Shown here one piece after another: positions 56,135 through 64,000 of a stretch of DNA of 64,000 nucleotides. Under the pieces are notes generated by a model. It ran no database searches and was not told the origin of the DNA. It was given only the letters and a program-made list of their open reading frames with translations. Numbering within the stretch: position 1 is the first letter of the stretch; each line of letters starts with the position of its first letter. The position numbers and the translations under genes were made by a program. The stretch lies in contig OY755246.1 in assembly GCA_963576725.1 (NCBI GenBank), forward strand, positions 69,225,371 through 69,289,370, read 5' to 3'. Source of the stretch: Azorinus chamasolen (lineage: Eukaryota > Mollusca > Bivalvia > Cardiida > Solecurtidae).

Positions 56135-56270
56135 TCAATTCCTGCCGTCTCTCTCTTTGCTGTCATCATTGAGCTGGTAGGCTGGCTTGTAACGAACTAC
56201 CCCATCCTTGTCCAGATATTGTAGGCATGGGTTAGGATGTGTGTTGTTCATACTTCCTAATGATGTGTAC
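56135..56270 (-). CDS. FLAD1: FLAD1 last exon
   Basis: The acceptor is attacag. The first codon completes the split Gly, then YTSLGSMNNTHPNPCLQYLD, then KDGVVRYKPAYQLNDDSKER and DGRN with TGA at 56137-56135. YTSLGS and YKPAY-LxD are the usual C-terminal motifs of FAD synthase. The frame upstream of the acceptor is intron. Confidence 0.9.
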
Positions 56271-56292
56271 CTGTAATTAAACAAGACTTTGA

Positions 56293-57705
56293 ACAAGAGC
56301 TCACTGCGTCGGAGCATTATACGCCCAAAGTATGTTCTGTCATAACATGCACAATGTTATATGGGAGGGGGCTCATGTTATCAAGTTATCAGGCGAACAA
56401 CGTTTTTTGAGTTGATGGTCACTGTGACCATGACCTTTTACTGACTGACCTCTAAATCAATAGGGGTCATCTACTGGCCATGGCCAACCTCCCTACTAAG
56501 TATGAAGACAGCACACTCAATAGTTATCAAGTTATTGAGCAGACAAAATATTTGAGTTGAAAGTCACTGTGACCTTAACCTTTAACCAAATGACCTAAAA
56601 ATCAAAAAGGGTCATCTACTGGCCATGGCCCACTGCTACTAAGTATGAAGACAGGCACACCCAATAGTTATCAAGTTATTGAGCAGACAAGATTTTTTTG
56701 AGTTGAAGGTCACAGTTGTGACCTTGACCAACTGACCTTAAAATCAATAGGGGTCATCTACTGTCCATGACCAACCTCCCTATGAAGACAGCACACCTAA
56801 TAATTACAAAGTTATTGAGCGGACATTAGGTTTTTATTGAAGGTCACTGTGACCTTGACCTTTGACTGACTGCCCTCAAAATAAATAGGGGTCATCTACT
56901 GTCCTTGAACAACCTGACTATTTAATATGAAGACAGCACATCTAATACTTATCAAGTTATTAAGCGGACAAGATTTTTGAGTTGAAGGTCACAGTAACCT
57001 TGACCTTTGACCAACAGACCTCAAAATCAATAGCTGTCATCTACTGGCCATGACCAACCTTCCTACTATGTATGAAGACAGCATACCCAATAGTTTTCAA
57101 GTTATTGAGCGGACAAAGATGTGGCTCCCTGATCAACCTGCCTATTTAACATGAAGACAGCACATCTAATACTTGTCAAGTTATTAACCGGACAAGATTT
57201 TTGAGTTGAAGGTCACTGTGACCTTTGACTGACTGACCTCAAAATCAATAGGGGTCATCTACTAGCCATGACCAACATTCCTATTAAGTATGAAGACAGC
57301 ACACTTAATAGTTATCAAGTTATTGAGTGGACAAGATTTTTAAGTTGAAGGTCACAGTGACCTTGACCTTTGACCAACTGACCACAAAATCAATAGCTGT
57401 CATCACTGGCCATGACCAACCTTTCTCCTAGGTATGAAGACAGTATACCCAATAGTTTTCAAGTTATTGAGCAGACAAAGATGTGGCTCCAATCCTTTTG
57501 TTATTTTCTTTTGTTTAAAAAAGGGCTATGGCCCATTGTTCTATTGTTACGGAATGAACTCCATTGTTTTCTTTTGTTCTGCTGATCATGACCTGGCCCC
57601 TTGCTCGTAGTTGGTAGAGCGGATGTACGGACAGAGGGGCAGACAGTGAGACAGATGGACAAGCGCCATACCATAACATGACCGAAGTTACCTTCGGGCA
57701 TATAA
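56293..57705 (+). mobile_element. Tandem-core HINE/pearl-like element
   Basis: The left end acaagagctcactgcgtcgg + agcattatacgccc pairs with the right hairpin ccgaagttaccttcgggcatataaaa. The core has about nine ~128-bp units with ggtcactgtgaccttgacct, ggggtcatctactggccatg and gaagacagcacac. Microsatellite-like gacagacagtgag precedes the tail. It lies in the FLAD1 last intron. Confidence 0.75.
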
Positions 57706-58143
57706 AAAGGCTTACTTGTGATATTAAATGATGTGTAGCTATGATATGTAACTGAAAAATATACATTTGTACCAAGAACAGACAGCTCCTGTAGAAGCTT
57801 CTGATCAGGGTCTGCTCTGTTTGTTAATTAAAATTGTAAAATATCTGACTACAGTTTCTATCAATAATACCAAAACATTATGCGCATATGCCATTACATG
57901 TATAAAAATTCAGTAAATAAATATTCATGATGTCATTATTTCTTACATGAATATTCAACAGGTAAAAGGTTAAATGGAATATGAACAAAGATATATTTGA
58001 CCATGGCAGAAACTGTAGAATCAATTTCATAAGCAAATAAAGAAGACCCAGATCAAATGGCTCCTGCAGGAGCTGTCTGATCTGGGTCTTCTTTGTTTGC
58101 AAAGGTGTGAAGAACTTCTAGTTGAAGGAAAGGGTTAGCCACA
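57706..58143. mobile_element. Two family A MITEs, eroded
   Basis: Copy 1 at 57775-57972 and copy 2 at 57960-58137 (agaagacccagatcaaatgg ... gaaggaaagggtta), joined near aacaggtaaaaggttaa. Confidence 0.65.
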
Positions 58144-58650
58144 CACAATCATACAGGCTACATTATGGTAAACACAGTCCTCGCAGGACACAGAGAATAC
58201 TGTGACCATAGACACTACCTCATTAGAACTGATAACTTACCCTCTATCATACAGGCTACAGCATCCAGTCCTCACAGGACATAGAGAATGCTGTGACCAT
58301 AGACACTACCTCATTAGAACTGATAACTTACCCTCTATCATACAGGCTACAGCATCCAGTCCTCACAGGACATAGAGAATGCTGTGACCATAGACACTAC
58401 CTCATTAGAACTGATAACTTACCCTCTATCATACAGGCTACAGCATCCAGTCCTCACAGGACATAGAGAATGCTGTGACCATAGACACTACCTCATTAGA
58501 ACTCATAACTTACCCTCTATCATACAGACTACAGCATCCAGTCCTCGCAGGAGATAGAGAATGCTGTGACCATAGACACTACCTCATTAGAACTCATAAC
58601 TTACCCTCTATCATACAGGCTACAGTATGGTAGACACAGTCCTCGCAGGA
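58144..58650 (-). repeat. 91-bp minisatellite made from FLAD1 exon end plus splice donor
   Basis: Landmarks such as ccctctatcatacagg recur at 58240, 58331, 58422, 58513 and 58604, exactly 91 bp apart, with a partial unit at 58144. Each unit carries, on the minus strand, the last ~20 coding bases of the neighbouring FLAD1 exon and the GTAAGTTAT donor. The copy at 58604 belongs to the real exon. Confidence 0.9.
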
Positions 58651-58746
58651 ATTTCCATACATCACTATACGTCCAGTCTAACAGTGGGTTTACCCTCATA
58701 AACTGTGGCCAGTCCTCATCAGTCATAGAGAAGGACTCCAAATGAC
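58605..58746 (-). CDS. FLAD1: FLAD1 exon with DWTYSD motif
   Basis: The exon is 142 bp and encodes [40 protein letters not shown] and CSLYDRG. It contains the family's [13 protein letters not shown] and LYD.G motifs. The acceptor is tttcag and the donor GG|GTAAGTT. The 3' end of this exon together with its donor has been copied several times downstream in the intron (58144-58604). Confidence 0.92.
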
Positions 58747-59263
58747 CTGAAAACAGTGTTGATTGCACTACTTGAGTTGCATAGTTCTAGAATTAGCATC
58801 ACTAAACAATAATATAATTACTGGTCCATCAAAACTGTCAAACACTAGGTATAGTAAATTTATTGAAAAACTGATATATGTACCACATCACTCCATAAAA
58901 TTACCTTCAGATCTTTGCAATACAGTTGGCATTGACCAGCAAAAGCCTTAGAAATGAAGCATCTGATTATGGTCTACACTCTTTTACACTCATCAGCATC
59001 TACAGGAAATCACATTAAAACCTGATGAAAGGTGGAGATCAGTATCACAAATTTGTCCTTTTATGTTACTGTTCTTGACCTCTACTATTTGCCAAAACAT
59101 CTTTTTCCATGTCTAGACTGCAGTTCAAGTCACTCAATTCAGGTCAACTCTAAACATTTTAATCATGTTCTGAAAAACATTTTCACCTGTTTCATTTCTC
59201 ACCTTGGCATTGGCCACAATTTATTTTCAACAGAAACACAGCTTAACAATTTACACAGCTTAC
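58747..59263. other. FLAD1 intron, nothing recognised
   Basis: AT-rich intron without repeats or motifs that I could assign. Confidence 0.4.
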
Positions 59264-59385
59264 ATGAATAAGGGTCAGTTTCTCTGGTCCCCATTATAAC
59301 AGCTTTGACTTCTGGATGCTGGGCATGTAGATCTCCTAGACATTCCTTAATACGACCATTGAAATTCAACATCTCCAAATTGTAC
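59264..59385 (-). CDS. FLAD1: FLAD1 exon with FAD-synthase TDPYS motif
   Basis: The exon is 122 bp and encodes [20 protein letters not shown] followed by [20 protein letters not shown]. The MGTR.TDPYS segment is diagnostic of eukaryotic FAD synthase. The acceptor is tttgcag and the donor T|GTAAGC. The Cys following TDPYS is split across the intron. Confidence 0.92.
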
Positions 59386-60187
59386 CTGCAAAAATAAAAG
59401 TACACACTTAAAGAGGTTGTCAAACCCTTTCCTTTATATAAACACAGTTTCTTGCATTTGCAAACAGTGTAGACTCTGATCAGACAGCTCATGTAGGAGT
59501 AGTCTGATCAGAGTATGTGCTATGTTTGCTTCTGGAATTATTGTAGAGCAGTCTAGAGGAAGTCGAGTTTTCTGGTATTGAAAATCCCACATGCAGAGTG
59601 ATGGACCTTAGTTATATCAATGGTCCTTAATGAGAGGAAGACACATGTGAAATTTGAAAGCTCTATAATGATTAGTTTAGAAATGACAGCCAAAAAAAGA
59701 AAGTGTGATGGATGGACAGACAGACAGACATAGACAGACAGACAACAGAAAAGTGATCCCTAAGTGACACACTGCCTCTTGGCAGGTGCCACAAAAACCA
59801 ACCACTAGGCTTTGCATACAGTTCAGAACCTTATCAGAACCCCCAATTAAAATGTGGTATCTAGGATTCCATGCTGTTTGTCACATATTAAGAGTCTAGT
59901 TGGTTTTGTTGACTTGTGTGACAGCATGAACATACATCATATTTTAACTGTTTGCTTGCTAGTGGTGAAACAGTGATTACCTATGCAAACAGTATAGCTC
60001 CAGATACACCGCATAATGCAGCATCTCATTAGAATCCAAACTGTTTAACGCTTTTACTGTATTGTTGCAAAGAAATGAGAGAATTTTTTTCTTCCAATTA
60101 AAGCTGACAACAATTGTTGAGGACTAAAAATTACTTAGCGTGCCAAGATTTAAATGGTCACTCATCAAATTCTACAAATATACTTAC
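59386..60187. other. FLAD1 intron with MITE remnant
   Basis: Family A left half at 59425-59540 (aaccctttcctttatataaa ... gtctgatcagagt). A gacagacagacatagacaga microsatellite at 59712-59745. Confidence 0.5.
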
Positions 60188-60286
60188 TTGTCTCTAGATA
60201 ACTGAATAAATTTTTCAACCTCTGGAAATGGCAATTTACTCCTTATGTACAATGCCTTTAACTTCTCTTTATTTTCTGGATATTGT
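60188..60286 (-). CDS. FLAD1: FLAD1 exon, domain continuation
   Basis: The exon is 99 bp and encodes QYPENKEKLKALYIRSKLPF followed by PEVEKFIQLSRD. The family's ALY(I/F) strand and the PFPE motif are recognisable. The acceptor is gttacag and the donor A|GTAAGTA. Phases match both neighbours. Confidence 0.9.
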
Positions 60287-60348
60287 CTGTAACAGAACAC
60301 AAAGATTAAAAGATTTACCTTTTTGTTATATAACTCTATGTATGTACC

Positions 60349-60565
60349 TTAACCCATTCTCTCATAGGCTATTTTAGACCTAACCTTTTTCTCATAGGCT
60401 ATTTTAGACCTAACCTTTTTTAATAAATCTACTGAAAAGGAGCATTTGCTAGAAAAAAGGGAAAACTTTTGGAATTGCTTAGTTTTAATAAAAACTAAAG
60501 TGATAAATAGAGCATTTGCTCTTATGGAGCAAATGCTCTATTTACCACAATGGTTTCATAAGCAT
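60349..60565. mobile_element. Family B MITE, right end lost
   Basis: TTAACCCATTCTCTCATAGG with an internal 33-bp tandem duplication (ctcataggctattttagacc ...) and core gagcatttgctcttatggagcaaatgctc. The right arm stops near tggtttcataag. Confidence 0.72.
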
Positions 60566-60846
60566 GGTTAAGGATGCTGAAAATAAACTTTGAAAAAAGT
60601 CATACACAGAAATTCTCACATTAATATTTACGATTAATACATGTTTGATACACATGTTTTAAAAAAGACAAGAAATGAAAAAAGTAGTTTGCCTTGGAAG
60701 TCCAATTCAATTGACATCAATAATTTTATGAACACAAATGTAAGATGTTTATGATATAATCCAACTTTACATTTTACTCCAGGAATATACATGTAAGGAA
60801 TAATGACATCATGAATATAAAATAACTGAAATTTTAATGCAGCATA

Positions 60847-61096
60847 TTAACCCTTCGCTTGCTATTCACGTCAATATATGTACCTGTAAATAGAGAAGAC
60901 CCAGATGAGACAGCTCCTGCAGGAGCTGTCTCATCAGGGTCTGCACTATTTACAAGTTGATTGTGCAACCAATGCACTCCACAGCAGTGATTGCACAGCA
61001 AAATACTTGTACACAGTGAAGATATATATAATTATACAACAAAGCATGGGTAAAGAAGGAGAAATGTATTTTAAAATTCAGCAAGCGAAGGGTTAA
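60847..61096. mobile_element. TTAA-flanked foldback MITE, variant ends
   Basis: TTAACCCTTCGCTTGCT ... AGCAAGCGAAGGGTTAA, a perfect 17-bp end match, with centre gagacagctcctgcaggagctgtctc. Distinct subfamily of family A. Confidence 0.85.
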
Positions 61097-61425
61097 GATT
61101 GGGATTTTTGGCCATGGAAGAAATAGTCTATATTACTGTCTGCAAAGGCATCAAAAGGCAGCAATATAGATCTACTTCTACAGGCACTGTCTGATCTGGG
61201 TCTACTCTGTCTGCAAAGGCATTAAAAGTGTATCTATGGAGTAAAGGGTTACTTTATGAATATTTATTTAAGGAGTAATGACATCATGAATATTGATTAG
61301 AATTTTTGTATAATGGCACATAAACACAGGATTTTTTTGTAATGGCAGAAGCTGTAGAAGCAAAGAGAGGAGCCATCAAACTTTCTGATCTGGATTTACT
61401 CTGTTTGCAGCAGAATAGTATTAGT
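61097..61425. other. FLAD1 intron with family A fragments
   Basis: Partial copies at 61110-61250 and 61290-61410, without complete ends. Confidence 0.5.
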
Positions 61426-61998
61426 TACACAGAAATTTGGCAGGGTGTACGGGCTGGTATGACTGGGTTAGATCCTGTATTTCCTGAGGCATTAGTTGAA
61501 GGAAATACGTGATCTAACTCGGTCATACCAGCCCGTACACCCTGCCAAATTACCGTGTAACAAATTTGTTACCAGTCAGAGATCCAATTTACCTAATTTA
61601 GAAACAAACAACTTATTTTTGCTGACATTTGATCTCTAATTCTATGACATGACATCATCACAGAGCAAATACGACGTTGTCTCAGAGCAATTCCGAAACA
61701 ATAATTCAAACTTCGCTTGTAAACATTTGAGTTTAAAGATTACACGTTGTACTGAGAAGTTGATAGTGTCAAATTGAAGAACATATGAGGAACAGTTTTT
61801 TACGTTTATTATCGATTATTTGGTCGTAATCTGTCTAGAATTAATAGAGTAAGGACGATATGAAGTTTCAAATCGACGCTAAAAACAAAGAATTCTGTAT
61901 TCTCCGTGGAAGCCGCCGAATACGGTTCTGTACACCCCGGCAGTTTTTGGCAACCTGACCAATCAAATTCCAAGGATTTACTCTGACTGGTAATAAAA
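61426..61998. repeat. Compound inverted repeat
   Basis: An inner foldback at 61426-61562 has ~50-bp arms (tggcagggtgtacgggctgg, tatgactgggttagatc). A second pair, TTACCAGTCAGAG at 61569 and CTCTGACTGGTAA at 61983-61995, borders the following 430 bp. Arms are nearly identical. Confidence 0.75.
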
Positions 61999-62066
61999 AG
62001 GCGTACTTATGGAGTAAAGGGTTAATACAATTTGACTGTAGCTACATGTACGGTACATGTACTTAC

Positions 62067-62147
62067 TTTTTCACTACTGCATGGACAAGATGAAGAAGAA
62101 CAGTACAGTCTTTGCCACCATTGAAACCTACACAGACGTCTTCAAGA
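62067..62147 (-). CDS. FLAD1: FLAD1 exon with PP-loop
   Basis: The exon is 81 bp and encodes LEDVCVGFNGGKDCTVLLHL followed by VHAVVK. GGKDCT is the ATP-binding PP-loop of the FAD synthetase/PAPS reductase fold. The acceptor is tttttcag and the donor GTAAGT. It is the most upstream FLAD1 exon visible. Confidence 0.9.
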
Positions 62148-62216
62148 CTGAAAAAGCAAAATATGTAAGAAACAGTAACCCTCTCTCCACTTTCAAATTA
62201 GTATCAATGCCAATCT

Positions 62217-62407
62217 TTAACCCATTACCTCATTGGCTATTTTTAGATCCAACCTCTTTGAATAAAGCCACCGAAAAGGAGCATTAACTAGAGAAAAGGA
62301 ACATTTTAGAATTGTGTAGTCTTGATACCATTGTGATAAATACCGGTAGGGCAAATGCTCTATTTATCACAATTGTTTAAAAAAGTTTTTTTTACAGAGG
62401 CGTTAAG
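62217..62407. mobile_element. Family B MITE, right end eroded
   Basis: TTAACCCATTACCTCATTGG ... ttttttttacagaggcgtta, joined to a 'cttaatg' foldback at 62405-62465. It lies 70 bp upstream of the FLAD1 exon acceptor. Confidence 0.72.
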
Positions 62408-62465
62408 ATAGGTGACAGCTTAATGAAGGATCAAAGTCACTTTCACCATGCATTAAGCAGCCACT

Positions 62466-62880
62466 TATCTCAAATGCTCTAAATTCTTCAAAAAAGTCCA
62501 GTTTACAAGGGTTTTACTGTAATGAGAAATTGTTGATTCTTTTACGTCATAACACTTCCGTTCTCATATGAGATGCGCGCACGTGCTAGCTATAGCCCTT
62601 CAGTACGCTTTGTGCTCCGAGTCGAACGGACGTGGTTTGTTCGACTGCTATAGCCTTTTACTCTATAGCATAAAATTCTTTTTCTGCACACGTGGTGTGT
62701 AGACTTGATAAAGAATTAAACTTATTTAATCATTAGATTAATTGGTTTGATAATTTGGTTTAGAAACTTTGATAGAGACTACAGTAGTTTACGAACGTTG
62801 TTTTCATTGGGACCTGTTGGGTGCCCCAGTGTCTTTTGTGTACTCTACGTACGCAAGAACTGTGACGTAATACACACAGA
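62466..62880. other. Region upstream of the unassigned frame
   Basis: CpG-containing sequence with palindromic gctatagccctt / ctgctatagccttttactctatagca and cacacgtggtgtgtag. It could be a promoter or part of an LTR. No partner copy is in the window. Confidence 0.3.
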
Positions 62881-63228
62881 ATGGCGGAGGCAATGGTGCC
62901 ACGAGGCGAAAGCCTTGAGAATAGGGAAAAAGTCGCTCAGAGAGCGAAGCCGACAGATAAGTCTTCCGGAGGTAGTACGGAAGAACGTCCCAAAACGGTA
63001 AAACAAAAACAGACTGTTCTTAGTGCTGGTGTAGCGTCTAAAACGGCCACAAAGTCCGTTACAATTCCAAGCACACAAACTGGTTTTAATAAGGAGGCGC
63101 TTCTTATTTTACGTGAAATGAACAGTAACGTGAATAAAACAAACGAAACGGTCGCAGAACTGAGCAAAAGAGTAGATGCCTTGTATGAAGACGAGGAGTG
63201 GTATTGTAGTGAAACCGAGATCTGCTAG
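62881..63228 (+). CDS. Unassigned 115-codon frame, possible gag-like start
   Basis: ATG 62881 opens MAEAMVPRGESLENREKVAQ, a Lys/Ser/Thr-rich low-complexity stretch, then a predicted short coiled coil (LLILREMNSNVNKTNETVAE, LSKRVDALYEDEE) and stop at 63226-63228. GC content and CpG density are higher than in the surrounding introns, and it is antisense to FLAD1. The layout (disordered basic head, coiled coil, acidic tail) recalls N termini of retrotransposon gag-like proteins in invertebrates, but there is no zinc knuckle. A host exon is also possible. Confidence 0.35.
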   Translation: MAEAMVPRGESLENREKVAQRAKPTDKSSGGSTEERPKTVKQKQTVLSAGVASKTATKSVTIPSTQTGFNKEALLILREMNSNVNKTNETVAELSKRVDALYEDEEWYCSETEIC

Positions 63229-63594
63229 TGATCCGGTGAATAGGAAGACCGACGAGACTGGTGGTCACGTGACCACAACTTGACTCGGCCCAGCAGATTA
63301 TTCCTAGAACTGAGACGCACAAGACGTACAAATATTGAGCTCTGATAGTTTACTATTTTGACCATGTGCCAGGCCGCTGGGAGCGACTTTGGACTCTGGT
63401 GAGTTGTAATTTTACTATATTGGCGCTGCGAGCACCAATTGAACTGTATTTTGTGCTAGAATTTGAGCAATTGCCAGTCAAAATTTCACTCGACCTGCCA
63501 TTGAGAAAATGAAACCTCGTGGTTCGACGATGTAAATTTGGTCTTTTGGCTTAAAAACCTGCACATTATCGACCTCTAAGGTATCAGTGGGACT

Positions 63595-63900
63595 GATAGT
63601 TAGGGTCTATACATGTTTTAAGATTCTGGTGGGACCGAATCTTTATTTGTATTTTTGCACGTGGTATCGGTGGGGACCGTTACACGTGTTTGTTTACTTT
63701 CGGTTTTGGGTGAGACTCAAATCGGAGTACATTTGTATTTTTGCACGTGGTATCGGTGGGACCGTTACACGTGTGTTTATTTTCGGTTTCAGTTGGACCG
63801 AATCGTTATTTGTTATTTTCCACGTGGTATCGGTGAGACCGTTATACGTGTCTACTTTCGGTTTTGGGTGGGACCCGAATCGGAGTATTTAATTCGGACT
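63595..63900. repeat. ~83-bp minisatellite
   Basis: About three and a half units of gcacgtggtatcggtgggac / cgttacacgtgt / tttcggttttgggtgggac / cgaatcgga. Frames across it are repeat artefacts. Confidence 0.82.
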
Positions 63901-64000
63901 ATTTAATTATTTGCATAATATCTAGAATAAACTGATATTGCACAGTCTCTGGATAATCCGGGATTGAATGATACAGTAAATTCTATTGGAAATAGATCTA

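Larger units (their letters stand above)
56135..62147 (-). other. FLAD1: FLAD1 gene, last five coding exons
   Basis: Gene-level entry. Five minus-strand exons join in phase (581 bases of phase-consistent coding including the stop) into the C-terminal domain of FAD synthase. They run from a PP-loop motif GFNGGKDCT, through GTRETDPYS and [20 protein letters not shown], to YTSLGS and a charged tail ending RDGRN. FAD synthase (EC 2.7.7.2) adenylates FMN to FAD, and this PAPS-reductase-like fold carries that activity. The N-terminal molybdopterin-binding-like half must lie beyond the right end. Introns contain MITEs, and one exon border has been amplified into a 91-bp minisatellite. Confidence 0.92.

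Noticed and set aside
63420..63450. Retroelement primer-binding site at ttggcgctgcgagcacc
   Set aside because: Resembles the TGGCGC start of some primer-binding sites, but no LTR pair or tRNA match could be shown from this window.

Overview
The window is animal nuclear DNA, AT-rich and crowded with repeats. Its two host genes are split into short exons with GT/AG borders, and the rest is mostly transposons, satellite-bearing elements and foldback MITEs. The repeat types (microsatellite-linked tandem-core elements ending in a hairpin, and boxes such as GGGCCATGATGGCCCT) point to a bivalve mollusc. That assignment comes from repeat style and was not checked against any database.

Host genes. 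Both lie on the minus strand. SAAL1 (serum amyloid A-like 1, an armadillo/HEAT-type protein) is present as ten coding exons from the start codon at 40454 down to 1875. All splice phases agree, giving 436 codons, and only the C-terminal end falls outside the window. FLAD1 (FAD synthase) contributes its last five coding exons, 62147 to the stop codon at 56135, which encode the C-terminal PAPS-reductase-like FAD synthetase domain. Its N-terminal half lies beyond the right edge. About 15.7 kb of repeats separates the two genes.

The main find is a 13,993-bp Polinton/Maverick (adintovirus-like) element at 15628-29620, inside the SAAL1 intron between the exons at 29861-29920 and 14638-14753. It has 0.75-0.83 kb terminal inverted repeats, 5'-AG...CT-3' ends and a perfect 6-bp target duplication, GGAAAT. 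From the left it carries a broken chromodomain integrase, a minor-capsid-like gene, a basic Lys/Gly-rich protein gene with an in-frame stop, and a broken double jelly-roll-type major capsid gene. After these come an apparently spliced membrane-protein gene and, on the minus strand, a coiled-coil gene cut by a TTAA-type MITE. No polymerase B, packaging ATPase or protease gene is visible. An intact 1338-bp mariner (23405-24742) and at least three MITEs have inserted into it. The Polinton itself sits inside a Helentron/pearl-like element, so the nesting order is SAAL1 intron, then tandem-core element, then Polinton, then mariner and MITEs.

Other mobile DNA. Tandem-core (HINE/pearl-like) elements lie at 1-683, 681-1760, 2645-3712, 4684-6101, 7590-8097, 10826-12896, 12899-14518, 34727-36140, 39325-40262, 43030-44395 and 56293-57705. 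Two TTAA-flanked foldback MITE families are scattered over the whole window. A 4.3-kb element with long inverted repeats and an 8-bp target duplication (44479-48774) splits a fossil gypsy-type reverse transcriptase. A pogo/Tigger-like TA-flanked element lies at 36362-37493, and a 505-bp element with inverted ends and a 17-bp direct repeat lies at 49932-50436. The right end (62.5-64 kb) holds one unassigned reading frame and a GGGACCG-type minisatellite.
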